From assembly GCA_964221845.1 (NCBI GenBank), contig CAXPZW010000033.1, forward strand, positions 1 through 41,836: a stretch of 41,836 nt of DNA, written 5' to 3'. The position numbers were made by a program, and so were the translations under genes. Source of the DNA: CAXPZW01 sp964221845. GTDB taxonomy: Bacteria; Bacteroidota; Bacteroidia; Flavobacteriales_D; Sanyastnellaceae. Of this stretch, positions 26,421 through 35,173 are shown in pieces (position 1 is the first letter of the stretch; every line of letters begins with the position of its first letter). Below the pieces are notes generated by a model. It made no database searches and was not told the DNA's origin. It saw only the letters and a program-made list of their open reading frames with translations.

Positions 26421-27143
26421 TTATGCAGGGCTTTGGGCCGGTTGCGCGGAGGTGGGATTGGGATTGATCTGGTCGGTTTCCACCACCCCGTCGCGCAAGC
26501 GGATGATGCGGTGGGCGTGCTGAGCGATGTCCTCCTCGTGGGTCACCAGCAGCAAGGTGTTGCCTTGGCGGTGGATTTCATCGAACAGGGCCATGATCTC
26601 ATAACTGGTTTTGGTGTCCAGGTTACCGGTGGGCTCATCGGCCAAGATGAGCGAGGGTTTGTTCACCAGGGCGCGAGCTACAGCCACACGCTGGCGCTGA
26701 CCACCGCTGAGCTCGTTGGGCTTGTGGTCCATGCGGTCGCCGAGGCCCACGAGTTCCAACACTTCGCGGCCGCGAGCTTGGCGTTCGCTTTTGCTGACGC
26801 CTTTGTAAATCAAGGGCAGCGAGACGTTGTCCAAAGCGGTGTAACGCGGGAGCAGGTTGAAGGTTTGGAAAACAAACCCGATTTCCTCGTTGCGGATGGC
26901 GGCGAGCTCGTCGTCGGTGAGCTTGGACACATCCGGACCATTGAGGTGGTAGGTGCCCACACTTGGCGTATCCAGACAGCCGAGGATGTTCATCAATGTG
27001 GATTTGCCTGAACCCGAAGGACCCATGAGCGCCACAAACTCCCCGCGCTGGATGTCGAGGGACACCCCGTTGAGCGCCTTCACCACCTGGGTGCCCAAGC
27101 GGTAAATCTTTTTGATGTCACGAACTTCGATCAAGGCGCTCAT
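26421..27143 (-). CDS. ABC transporter ATP-binding protein, MacB/LolD type
   Basis: The 240-residue ATPase has Walker A GPSGSGKST, a Q-loop (FVFQTFNLLPRYTALDNV), signature LSGGQRQRVAVARAL and Walker B ILADEPTGNLD. The sequence is of the MacB/LolD class, which drives outer-membrane lipoprotein release or efflux across the envelope with a FtsX-like permease. No permease gene is adjacent. The last 18 residues (NPNPTSAQPAQSPA) are a low-complexity tail. The start at 27143 is supported by a promoter box 4 nt upstream. Confidence 0.88.
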   Translation of the reverse strand: MSALIEVRDIKKIYRLGTQVVKALNGVSLDIQRGEFVALMGPSGSGKSTLMNILGCLDTPSVGTYHLNGPDVSKLTDDELAAIRNEEIGFVFQTFNLLPRYTALDNVSLPLIYKGVSKSERQARGREVLELVGLGDRMDHKPNELSGGQRQRVAVARALVNKPSLILADEPTGNLDTKTSYEIMALFDEIHRQGNTLLLVTHEEDIAQHAHRIIRLRDGVVETDQINPNPTSAQPAQSPA

Positions 27144-27147
27144 GCCA

Positions 27148-27176
27148 CAAATATAACCGGCCCAGAAGCCACCAAA
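27148..27176 (-). promoter_or_regulatory. Leaderless-type promoter of the MacB/LolD-type ABC gene
   Basis: On the minus strand TTTG (27176-27173), 17 nt, TATATTTG (27155-27148) and then 4 nt to the ATG. Box spacing is the same as in the lpxD promoter. Confidence 0.65.
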
Positions 27177-27491
27177 GGAGGGTTAACGTTTTTTCCTTCT
27201 CACAAACTGAACCGGCGTCCATGCCTTGGTACAGCGTTGAATTATTCGCAGCTGTAGCGTACGGACAACCTTTTCTTCCTCAGATGCATCTAACCAGAGC
27301 AATGCCCCTTTTTTATTCTGTTCCCCCCAATCCTTGTGCAGCATCCCGGCTCCAGAACGTCCGTAGTTGGCATGCTTGCAGAAATTTAGCCCTTATGGGG
27401 AATTCGTACCTTGTCCAAACATTGAGTTTCTCGGGACAGGTAAGCGCCTCAAGCCTCGGAAATCAACCAAAGCACTGAAATTCAATTGACT
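27177..27491. other. Intergenic region between the ABC gene and the anchor-L gene
   Basis: No gene is visible. The stretch must hold the promoter of the downstream surface-protein gene. The nearest candidate -7 box is TACCTTGT (about 27408), which departs from the consensus, so I do not assign it with confidence. Confidence 0.4.
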
Positions 27492-29396
27492 ATGCCGTCA
27501 GTCTTACGTTATGCATTCTTGGCCGCAATCATGGTGGCCAATCACGCTTCTGCCCAAGTCGCCATTTCGGTAGGCCTCACTCCCGAAGAATACGTCAACG
27601 ACATTCTGCTGGGTGAGGGCATTGAGGCCTCCAACGTCACCTTTATTGGTGCCGACATCCAGATTGGTCACATGACCAACGGCGCAGGCACCATTTTTCC
27701 GATTGAAGAAGGCCTTGTGCTCTCCTGCGACCACGCCGCCAACAGCGACCAAAACTTCCCCGACGAAACCGTGCCCTTTGGCGAAGGCGTCAGCGGCGAC
27801 CAAGACCTGCTGGACATCGCCAACAGTGTACCCCCGCTCATTGGGCAGACCTTTACCGTGGGCTCGGTCAACGACTTGGCGGTGCTTGAGTTTGACTTTG
27901 TGGCCACCGGAGATTCCATCAGCTTCAACTACAGCTTTGGTTCAGACGAGTACCTGACTTGGATCAACTCGCAGTACAACGACATTTTTGCGTTCCTGCT
28001 CTCGGGGCCTGGCCTTTCTGGCCCCTACGATTCGCCGGGCGGTTTCCCCGACGGCGCCATCAACATTGCCGAGGTACCCGAAACAGATCCTCCGCTGCCC
28101 ATCACCATTTCTTCGGTGAACCCCAACAGCTACGACGAGTACTACATCGACAACCCGTCCAACACCGACATCGAGATCAACGGCTTTACCGTGAAGCTCA
28201 CCGCGTCGGCCCAGGTGATCTGTGGTGAAACCTACCACATCAAGCTGGCCATCGCCGACGGTACCGACACCGCGTTGGAATCCATTGTAGTGCTGGAGTC
28301 GGGCTCGTTTACCTCCAACAACCCCGCGGCCATCAGCGGCGAGGCCAACGTGACCGGCGGCGTAGACCTGCCCACCGCCACCATCCTCGAGGGCTGCGTG
28401 GACGGCGCATTCGTGTTTACCATCAATACCGATGCCCTGGACTCAGACACCCTGTACTACAACGTGGGCGGTTCAGCCACCAACGGCGTGGACTATGAAT
28501 CCATCGACGACTACATCGTGATTGGCCCCGACTTTGACGGCACCTTCGAATTGGAAATCAATCCCATTTTCGACGGCCAAGACGAAGGCGACGAGACCAT
28601 CGAAATCACCTACGTCTACACCAACGGATGTGGTGATACCGATACCTCTAGCGCCATCCTGTACTTGATCGACCTCACGCCAGTGGAAGTCAGCACTGAG
28701 GACATCTTCATTTGTCCCGGCGGGTCAGAATCAGTCACGGCGGATGTATCGGGCGGTTATGCTCCGTATAGCTATGCGTGGTCCAACAACACTTCTGGCG
28801 CTTCGGCATCGTTCAACTACGGCGAGGGCAACAGCTACTCGGTGTCAGTCTCGGACCAATGTGGCCAGTCATCGACCGCCAACTTTGTGGTGGAAGACGG
28901 CGCACTACTCACCTTGACCGATCCGGAAGAATGGTATTGCTTGGGCATTGAAACCGTGCCCTTGTTCTCAGGTGGTGTGGATCCCGTAGTACTCGCATAC
29001 GACAACGCTGGCGTGTACGCCAATGCCGACAACTCGTTTGGCGGCACCGTAGAGGGCACCTACACCCTCAGCGCTTCTGACGATTGCGGCCAGAACCTCA
29101 GCGTGGACGTGGAATGGATTGCGTGCGACACAGAAGTGCCCAACGTGTTTACCCCGGGCAACACGGACGCCTCCAACGACTTCTTTGTGATCGACGGGTT
29201 GGCCGGTTTCCCAGGCAGCCGCTTGACGGTATTCAACCGCTGGGGCAACGTGGTGTACGAAGCCGAAGATTACCAAAACGAGTGGAACGGTGTGGACATG
29301 GGCGGCTCTGACCTGTCCCAAGGCACGTACTACTGGGTGTTCGAGCGATCAGATGGCGAGAACTACTCGGGCTACGTGATGATCCTGCGCGATTAA
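27492..29396 (+). CDS. Choice-of-anchor L surface protein with gliding-motility C-terminal domain
   Basis: The 634-residue protein has a signal peptide (MPSVLRYAFLAAIMVANHASA), then a choice-of-anchor L domain (about 20-270) with SFNYSFGSDEYLTWINSQYNDIFAFLLSGPG. Calx-beta/Ig-like regions follow (about 285-395, DTLYYNVGGSATNGVDYES, and 400-535). The C-terminal domain (about 545-634) is the CHU_C gliding-motility/T9SS type B sorting type: VPNVFTPGNTDASNDFF, VFNRWGNVVYEAEDY and WVFERSDGENYSGYVMILRD. It would be exported by T9SS and attached to the surface. I chose the ATG at 27492 over a TTG 6 nt earlier. Confidence 0.9.
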   Translation: MPSVLRYAFLAAIMVANHASAQVAISVGLTPEEYVNDILLGEGIEASNVTFIGADIQIGHMTNGAGTIFPIEEGLVLSCDHAANSDQNFPDETVPFGEGVSGDQDLLDIANSVPPLIGQTFTVGSVNDLAVLEFDFVATGDSISFNYSFGSDEYLTWINSQYNDIFAFLLSGPGLSGPYDSPGGFPDGAINIAEVPETDPPLPITISSVNPNSYDEYYIDNPSNTDIEINGFTVKLTASAQVICGETYHIKLAIADGTDTALESIVVLESGSFTSNNPAAISGEANVTGGVDLPTATILEGCVDGAFVFTINTDALDSDTLYYNVGGSATNGVDYESIDDYIVIGPDFDGTFELEINPIFDGQDEGDETIEITYVYTNGCGDTDTSSAILYLIDLTPVEVSTEDIFICPGGSESVTADVSGGYAPYSYAWSNNTSGASASFNYGEGNSYSVSVSDQCGQSSTANFVVEDGALLTLTDPEEWYCLGIETVPLFSGGVDPVVLAYDNAGVYANADNSFGGTVEGTYTLSASDDCGQNLSVDVEWIACDTEVPNVFTPGNTDASNDFFVIDGLAGFPGSRLTVFNRWGNVVYEAEDYQNEWNGVDMGGSDLSQGTYYWVFERSDGENYSGYVMILRD

Positions 29397-29400
29397 GCGC

Positions 29401-30909
29401 TCAGACCAACGCACTTCCTGTCATTTCCGCAGGTTGGGCAACGCCCAGCAGCTTCAAGACGGTAGGCGCCACATCGGCGAGCTTGCCGTCCTGCACGCGC
29501 TTGACTGCGCCATCCACCACCACAACCGGCACCGGATGTGTGGTGTGCGCGGTGTTTGGTGAGCCGTCGGGGTTGACCACTTTATCGGCGTTGCCGTGGT
29601 CGGCAATGACGATGAAGCTGTAGCCCAACTCAAGCCCGGTTTCCATCACACGACCAAGCGCAGCATCGGTGGCTTCGCAGGCTTTAACCACAGCTTCAAA
29701 CACGCCGGTGTGGCCCACCATGTCTGGGTTGGCAAAGTTCAAGCAGATGAAATTGGGTTTGTGCTCACGCAGGTGTGGGAGCAGCTGATCTACCAGCGGG
29801 CCAATGCTCATTTCGGGCTGCAGGTCGTAGGTGGCCACTTTGGGGGAGTTGGCCATCAGGCGCGATTCGCCTTCGAACGGTTCTTCGCGACCACCGGAGA
29901 AAAAGAAGGTGACGTGCGGGTACTTTTCGGTTTCGGCCAAGCGGAGCTGGGTCAATCCGGCTGCGCTGACCACCTCGCCCAAGGTCTGGGTCAAGTTCTC
30001 TTTGTCGAACGCTACATGTACGCCTTTGAAGCCGTCGTCGTAACGGGTCATGGTCACGTAATGCAAGGGCATGGTGTGCATGCCGTGATCAGCAAAATCC
30101 TCTTGGGTAAGCGCCATGGTAATCTCGCGGCAACGGTCGGTGCGGAAGTTGAAGCACACCACCGCGTCGTTCTCCTGGATGCGGCCCTGTGTAGGATCGC
30201 CCACCACAGCAGGTTCGATGAACTCATCGGTAATGCCCGCAGCGTAGCTCTCAGCAAACACCTCGTCGGCGGTGTTGGCTAAGGCGCCTTTTCCTTTCAC
30301 CAGCAAGTTCCAGGCTTTGGCCACGCGTTCCCAACGCTTGTCGCGGTCCATGGCAAAGTAGCGTCCGACCACAGACACCACCTTGGCGGCGGTCCCTTCC
30401 AAGTGGGTCTCCAAATCGGCCATGAAGGGACGTCCCGATTGAGGGTCGGTATCGCGACCGTCGGTAAAGGCGTGGATGCAGATTTCACGCACGCCCGCAG
30501 CCTGGGCAACGTCTACCAATGCTTTGAGGTGGCTCTGGTGCGCGTGCACGCCACCGGTGCCCAACAGGCCCATCAAGTGCAGGCGTCCGCTGCCTTCCAC
30601 GGCGTGCTTCACCGCCGCTTGCAGCGTGGGGTTGGCCGTAAATTCTCCGCTCTCTACCGCGCGGTGGATGCGCAGCAAGTCTTGGTACACGACGCGCCCT
30701 GCGCCAATGTTCATGTGTCCTACCTCTGAGTTGCCCATTTGGCCCTCGGGCAGACCTACGTATTCACCGTCGGTGCGCAGCGTGGCATTGGGGTACTTGC
30801 CGAGCAAGGCGTCCATCACCGGGGTGTGGGCCATATGAATGGCGTTGGTGTTGTCGGTGGCGCCATTGCCCCAACCATCGAGGATGACAAGTGCTACGTG
30901 TTTAGCCAT
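29401..30909 (-). CDS. gpmI: 2,3-bisphosphoglycerate-independent phosphoglycerate mutase GpmI
   Basis: This glycolytic enzyme interconverts 3- and 2-phosphoglycerate using two Mn ions. The 502-residue length and the alkaline-phosphatase-like fold fit: first metal Asp11 in LVILDGWG, and the phosphorylated Ser61 in GQMGNSEVGHMNIGAG. NFANPDMVGHTG and FIVIADHGNADKV hold other metal ligands. Its ATG overlaps the stop of the upstream sensor kinase by 8 bp, so both are likely co-translated. This pairing with a kinase is unusual and may only reflect a compact genome. It converges with the anchor-L gene with 4 bp between stops. Confidence 0.95.
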   Translation of the reverse strand: MAKHVALVILDGWGNGATDNTNAIHMAHTPVMDALLGKYPNATLRTDGEYVGLPEGQMGNSEVGHMNIGAGRVVYQDLLRIHRAVESGEFTANPTLQAAVKHAVEGSGRLHLMGLLGTGGVHAHQSHLKALVDVAQAAGVREICIHAFTDGRDTDPQSGRPFMADLETHLEGTAAKVVSVVGRYFAMDRDKRWERVAKAWNLLVKGKGALANTADEVFAESYAAGITDEFIEPAVVGDPTQGRIQENDAVVCFNFRTDRCREITMALTQEDFADHGMHTMPLHYVTMTRYDDGFKGVHVAFDKENLTQTLGEVVSAAGLTQLRLAETEKYPHVTFFFSGGREEPFEGESRLMANSPKVATYDLQPEMSIGPLVDQLLPHLREHKPNFICLNFANPDMVGHTGVFEAVVKACEATDAALGRVMETGLELGYSFIVIADHGNADKVVNPDGSPNTAHTTHPVPVVVVDGAVKRVQDGKLADVAPTVLKLLGVAQPAEMTGSALV

Positions 30910-31864
30910 GATTGAGCGTCTGCAGGTGTATGATAAATCGGGCCCCAGAGGGCGAGTTGTCTTCGAGGCGGAGTGTACCGCCGTGCAATTCTACCAAACC
31001 TCTCACGAGGAACAAGCCCAACCCACTGCCCTTTTGCGGACGCACGCCTTCAGGCGCACGGCGCACAAAGCGGCGGAAGATTTTGGCTTTATCCGCATCG
31101 GGCACACCAGTACCATGGTCGAAGACTTCCAAGGTGCACAGCCCTTCGCGGGTGGTCAAGGTGAGTCCCCGCGGCGTGCCCGGAGGAGTGTGCAACAGGG
31201 CGTTCTCCATCAGGTTGGTCACCACCGAATCCAGGGCCACTGCATCGCCTTTGACCCAGACCTCAGCATCCACTTGACCAGCAAAGGCAGCACCATCAGG
31301 TCGCAGCCGGATGCGGGCAAGTGCGTCATTGCACAACGCGCTGAGGTCCACCGGGGCTTGGGCCCACAGGTGTTTCTCCAACGACAAGCGGCTGGATTGG
31401 AGGATTTTATCGGTCAGGCCTTCCAGGCGGCGGGTTTCTTCTTCCGCGGCTTCGTACAGTGCGGCACGGGCTTCGGGTTTGGCGCGATCCCGCGAGAGGG
31501 TCTGCAACGCCAAACGAATGCTGGCAATGGGCGATTTGAGTTCGTGGGTGAACATGGCCAAAAACTCCGACTGGCGGTTTTGAAACGCACCCTCACGCCT
31601 CAGGTAGCGGAGCAGCAGTGCCATGCCGCCCAGTAGCAGCAAGAAGAACACCGAGCCCTCGCCAAAAATCATCCACAGGCGCTGAGTGTACTCGGCTTCA
31701 GCTTGCTCGGGCGTCAGGGATGGCCCTTGCCCGGAATGCGCTTCACGCAATTGGGTGTTGAAGCGCTGCAAGCTGATGGCCCACCACACAAACTGCAGCA
31801 TGACGTAGCCGGCCAATACGGCCACCACGATGCGCGTGCGTTGGATGCGAGATACCGATGCCAT
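30902..31864 (-). CDS. Sensor histidine kinase without adjacent regulator
   Basis: The 320-residue membrane kinase has two helices (about 11-32 and 70-88) that flank a short periplasmic loop of about 40 residues. The phosphorylated His107 lies in FLAMFTHELKSPIASIRLAL, an N box is NLMENALLHTPPG, and the G boxes DHGTGVPDADKAKIFRRFVR and GSGLGLFLVRGLVELHGG are complete. It is therefore likely active. No response regulator or receiver domain is nearby. Its short loop suggests sensing of a membrane or small-molecule signal. The promoter box ends 4 nt before the ATG. Confidence 0.9.
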   Translation of the reverse strand: MASVSRIQRTRIVVAVLAGYVMLQFVWWAISLQRFNTQLREAHSGQGPSLTPEQAEAEYTQRLWMIFGEGSVFFLLLLGGMALLLRYLRREGAFQNRQSEFLAMFTHELKSPIASIRLALQTLSRDRAKPEARAALYEAAEEETRRLEGLTDKILQSSRLSLEKHLWAQAPVDLSALCNDALARIRLRPDGAAFAGQVDAEVWVKGDAVALDSVVTNLMENALLHTPPGTPRGLTLTTREGLCTLEVFDHGTGVPDADKAKIFRRFVRRAPEGVRPQKGSGLGLFLVRGLVELHGGTLRLEDNSPSGARFIIHLQTLNHG

Positions 31865-31868
31865 GGCT

Positions 31869-31905
31869 CAAAAGTAGGGGCAAAAAAAAGCCCGGCACAA
31901 AGCCG
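31869..31905 (-). promoter_or_regulatory. Leaderless-type promoter of the sensor kinase, nested in a terminator
   Basis: On the minus strand TACTTTTG (31876-31869) lies 4 nt before the kinase ATG. The TTG of a TTTG motif, 21 nt farther upstream, sits in the loop of the terminator hairpin of the preceding gene. Confidence 0.55.
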
Positions 31906-31909
31906 GGCT
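31882..31909 (-). terminator. Terminator of the 31926-32405 gene
   Basis: The stem AGCCCGGC/GCCGGGCT with a 5-nt loop is followed by eight T on the minus strand. It ends 17 nt before the kinase start codon. Confidence 0.85.
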
Positions 31910-31925
31910 CAGTATTGTAGGGAGA

Positions 31926-32405
31926 CTACTTGCGTTTTTTCTCGTCGCCCGGGGTGGTGGCACCTCCTTCCGCAGGATCTGCGCTGTCGGACTTGGCCGG
32001 TTGACCCATCGCTCCTGGTTTGGTCAGGATGATGTGAGTGGTGTTGCTGTTGCCCACACCGGTTTGGTAGCTGCCTGCCACGTCAAAACCCAACTGGGTG
32101 AGTGCGTTGAGCGCATCTACCGGATTGGTGAAACGCGATGCTTTGAGCGCTTTGACGTTCGACTTGACCATTTTGTCGTTGGCGAACGTGATTTCTGGCG
32201 CAGCGCCAAAATCGATCACCACCGAAGTCATGCCACCGCGGTCGGTGATCAGCACTTCTGCACAGAGGTTTTTTACGCCGCCACCTGCGATGGTAGCTGC
32301 TGTTTTATTTGCACTTCGCGCATTGGGAGGCGTTGCGCCGCCACGGTTTTGCGCCATGAGCGCCAACGGGAGGCAGAGCACGGCGGTAAACATCCACTTT
32401 TTCAT
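31926..32405 (-). CDS. Small secreted hypothetical protein
   Basis: The 159-residue product starts with a signal peptide (MKKWMFTAVLCLPLALMAQ). A low-complexity Asn/Ala/Gly stretch (20-45) is followed by a compact domain (50-130) with KNLCAEVLITDRGGMTSVVI, a Phe/Leu-rich core and the segment FTNPVDALNALTQLGFDVAG, and then a charged, disordered tail. I do not recognise the family. It has its own terminator and stands alone. I chose the ATG at 32405 because it opens at a clear signal peptide; the frame extends upstream to 32528 without family character. Confidence 0.75.
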   Translation of the reverse strand: MKKWMFTAVLCLPLALMAQNRGGATPPNARSANKTAATIAGGGVKNLCAEVLITDRGGMTSVVIDFGAAPEITFANDKMVKSNVKALKASRFTNPVDALNALTQLGFDVAGSYQTGVGNSNTTHIILTKPGAMGQPAKSDSADPAEGGATTPGDEKKRK

Positions 32406-32621
32406 GTTCAGATTAATTGGTGGACGCAAGATAGCAATACCTCTTTCCGGCAATCCTAAACGATTCGTTAATTCATGGGAGGACCAACAATCAGAATTAA
32501 CTGAAACGCGCTCTGACACGCCCTGCACCGACGGGAGGCTCTCTTGTATTCGGCCCTCAGCACTGAACTGCTGGGATTCCTGAAGAGCACCTTGGAAACC
32601 GCTGTCAAGAGCGCAGCCTTA

Positions 32622-33398
32622 TCAATAGCGCAGCACAAAATGCTGCTTGGCCATGGGCAGGCCCATAAAGAGGATGCCCATTTCAAAGACATCGATCGAA
32701 AGCGCGAACTGTTCGCGCTTTCTCAATTCATCCCAGGCTTCGGTCATGCCGCGCGACCAATAGATATCGTCGATGACCACAACGGCCACCTCACCCAAAT
32801 GCGGGGTGAGTAGCTTCACCGCCTTCAGCGTTGCCTCCTTGCGGTGGTTGCCGTCCACAAACACAAAATCCCACTTTGCCTTTCCGACGGTGGCAGGCAA
32901 CGTCTGCTCGAACGGTCCTTCTACCACTTCAATGCCCGCCCCCACAGCGGCGTGCAATCCCGTGGCAAACTCCACCAAAGCGGGTGCCCCTTCCATGGAG
33001 ACACAACGTGCGCCCGGGCATGCCCGATGCAGGTAAAGCGTGGTCAATCCCAAACTCGTGCCCAGTTCTAACATGGCCCCCGGCTGCATATGGTCAACCA
33101 AGCGGTACAGGAATTCGGCGTACTTCTGGCGTTTGACGCTGCGTCCGGCGATGCTTTTGACCGAACGCTCATTCCCTGCGCCCGAGGTGGAACCCGCGCC
33201 ATGGTCTTCAATGTGCAGGACCTGGTCGTCTTGCTCCAATTCCTCGCGCAAGGCCGAGAGCCAATCAAAATCGTAGTGGTGGTGTTTTTTGTCGAACACG
33301 TGCTGCTGCAACCCAAACACAAAGGGCGAATGCAAACGGTACGGCCCCTGCGCGCGCAAGACGTATTTCAAGGCCGATTGGATGCGGTGCCAGCTCAT
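32622..33398 (-). CDS. SAM-dependent O-methyltransferase-like protein
   Basis: The 258-residue protein has a Rossmann methyltransferase core. PGAMLELGTSLGLTTLYLHRA is the SAM-binding motif I (about residue 100), and WDFVFVDGNHRKEATLK and VAVVVIDDIYWSRGM are later motifs typical of catechol/caffeoyl-type O-methyltransferases. The substrate is unknown. MSWHRIQSALKYVLRAQ begins at the ATG at 33398, just after a terminator T-run of the upstream gene; CATTTTCG 5 nt before it resembles a -7 box. No partner gene is linked. Confidence 0.8.
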   Translation of the reverse strand: MSWHRIQSALKYVLRAQGPYRLHSPFVFGLQQHVFDKKHHHYDFDWLSALREELEQDDQVLHIEDHGAGSTSGAGNERSVKSIAGRSVKRQKYAEFLYRLVDHMQPGAMLELGTSLGLTTLYLHRACPGARCVSMEGAPALVEFATGLHAAVGAGIEVVEGPFEQTLPATVGKAKWDFVFVDGNHRKEATLKAVKLLTPHLGEVAVVVIDDIYWSRGMTEAWDELRKREQFALSIDVFEMGILFMGLPMAKQHFVLRY

Positions 33399-33414
33399 GC
33401 CAGCGAAAATGCAC

Positions 33415-33442
33415 AAAAAAGCCCCGGAATATGCTCCGAGGC
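33415..33442 (-). terminator. Terminator of the 33648-33905 gene
   Basis: The stem GCCTCGGA/TTCCGGGGC-like (one G-T pair) is followed by six T on the minus strand, ending 17 nt before the methyltransferase ATG. Confidence 0.7.
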
Positions 33443-33647
33443 CTTGAATGCCGTTTGGGAAAATGTGATCGCGTACCTGGGGCTAACAGACCCATTGTTG
33501 CTCTGTTTCAGCGTTTCGAGCACTGCGCGAAACCAAAAAAGCGCCTTACGTGGGGTCGACCAATCTGGGGAGTACAGAGGGTGTAGGCAGCCCTACATCC
33601 ACCCGTTTGTCAGCAGGCGACTCCCAGCGGTGGAAGAGTCAGCAAAC

Positions 33648-33905
33648 TCAGGTGAGGTACTCGAAGCGCGTCTCCTCCCATTCGTCGGTGGGGTAGTGGA
33701 CGCGGACATCGGCGTTGTCAATGCGGAACACGGCGGTCATTTTGCCGGCGCATTCTTCGGTACGTAGCAATTTGCCTTTGCGAAACACGTAGGCAACACG
33801 CTCTTTGGGATTGAGGGATTCAAGCTTCACGACAACCGTAAAAGGATGTTCTAAAATAGACCCCAGGTCGATCTGTCGCTCACATCCCCACCACAAAGTG
33901 ATCAA
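33648..33905 (-). CDS. Small hypothetical protein after cysN
   Basis: The 85-residue product (MITLWWGCERQIDLG...) starts 17 bp after the cysN stop on the same strand. It has no signal peptide. It alternates strands (HPFTVVVKLESL, ERVAYVFRKGKLLRTEEC, KMTAVFRIDNADVRVHY) and ends FEYLT. Codon use resembles the neighbours, with many NNC codons, so the frame is probably real. I do not recognise the family. Its position suggests it is co-transcribed with the cys operon. A role in sulfur metabolism is only inference. Confidence 0.55.
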   Translation of the reverse strand: MITLWWGCERQIDLGSILEHPFTVVVKLESLNPKERVAYVFRKGKLLRTEECAGKMTAVFRIDNADVRVHYPTDEWEETRFEYLT

Positions 33906-33922
33906 CGGACAGCAACATTTTT

Positions 33923-35173
33923 TTACACGCCTGATTCTCCGACACCTAGCAATCCAGCTGCCACCGTAGCCCGGGTTTGTGGATCCACCAACACAAAGGC
34001 GCCACCGGCCTCACCAAAACGGTAATCTCCCGCCACAATGGGGCGTTGGGTCTTGAGGCGAATGCGCGCCACATCGTTCATGGCCACTTGACGCGACACC
34101 TTGGGTTGCAGCGCATCCATGTCCAGCACGGTGTCCACCGCATCTACTTTACACGCCACCTCTGCGGTGCCGTGTTGAAGCACGTAACGCACCTGAGGGT
34201 TGAGCGGTGCCTCATCCAACCAAGTCACGCGTGCTTGCAGGTCACGAATGCTGGGTTTGGGGTCACCGAGTAGCCAGGCGCCGCGCGGCAAATCCACATC
34301 CTCTTCCAAGTGCAGCGTGACTGCGCGGTTGGGACCGGTTTCTTCCAACGGGTTGCCCCATTGCTCGAGTGCTTCCACGGTGACCGGCACACCTTGGCCG
34401 TTGACGTAGAGCTTTTGCCCCTTGCGCAGTTTGCCCGAAGACAAAATACCGGCGTACCCGCGGTAGTCTTCCAGCCCTTCGCGGTGTGGACGCAGTACAG
34501 TTTGCACCTGAAAACGTGCAGCACCTTCCTCGCGATCCGGCAACTCAAGGCTTTCCAAAATGTCCAACAGCGGTGCGCCTTCGTACCAGCGAAGCGGCTC
34601 GGTGATTTGGGTTACGCCATCGCCCTTGAGCGCCGAAATCGGCACAAAGTGCAGCGCGCCTTTGTAGCCAAACTGCTGTGCCAATCCACGGAGTTCTTCC
34701 TGCAGGCGTTGGAACACCGAGGGGTCGTAGTTCACCAGGTCCATTTTGTTGACCGCCACCACCAAGTGGGGAAGGTCCAACATGCTGGAGATGTACAGGT
34801 GGCGTTTGGTTTGGCGCACTACACCGTTGCGTGCATCCACCAGCACGATGGCCGCGTGGGATTGCGAAGCACCGGTGACCATGTTGCGGGTGTACTCCTC
34901 GTGTCCGGGGGTGTCGGCAATGATGTACTTGCGCTGGTCTGTACTGAAGTAAATGTGGGCCACGTCAATGGTGATGCCTTGTTCGCGTTCGGCAATCAGG
35001 CCGTCGGTGAGCAGCGAGAGGTCGGTGTAGTCCAGGCCGTGGCGGCGCGAACGCTCCTCGATTTCGGCGAGGCGGTCGGCGGGCACTTGGCCGGTTTCGT
35101 ATAGCAGGCGTCCGATGAGGGTGCTTTTCCCGTCATCCACGCTTCCGGAGGTGGCAATGCGAAGCAAATGCAT
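33923..35173 (-). CDS. cysN: Sulfate adenylyltransferase subunit 1 CysN
   Basis: This GTPase subunit forms APS from sulfate and ATP with CysD in the cytosol. The 416-residue protein has the G-domain motifs GSVDDGKSTLIGRLLYE near the start, DTPGHEEYTRNM and NKMDL, then two beta-barrel domains. There is no CysC kinase extension, so APS kinase, if used, lies elsewhere; with a CysH of APS-reductase type it may not be needed. The ATG shares one base with the cysD stop (TAATG), so the two are translationally coupled. Confidence 0.96.
   Translation of the reverse strand: MHLLRIATSGSVDDGKSTLIGRLLYETGQVPADRLAEIEERSRRHGLDYTDLSLLTDGLIAEREQGITIDVAHIYFSTDQRKYIIADTPGHEEYTRNMVTGASQSHAAIVLVDARNGVVRQTKRHLYISSMLDLPHLVVAVNKMDLVNYDPSVFQRLQEELRGLAQQFGYKGALHFVPISALKGDGVTQITEPLRWYEGAPLLDILESLELPDREEGAARFQVQTVLRPHREGLEDYRGYAGILSSGKLRKGQKLYVNGQGVPVTVEALEQWGNPLEETGPNRAVTLHLEEDVDLPRGAWLLGDPKPSIRDLQARVTWLDEAPLNPQVRYVLQHGTAEVACKVDAVDTVLDMDALQPKVSRQVAMNDVARIRLKTQRPIVAGDYRFGEAGGAFVLVDPQTRATVAAGLLGVGESGV

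Noticed and set aside
33443..33647. Extra gene between the methyltransferase and the small hypothetical gene
   Set aside because: No frame with start and coding character was found; only a short TGTAGG/CCTACA inverted repeat is present.
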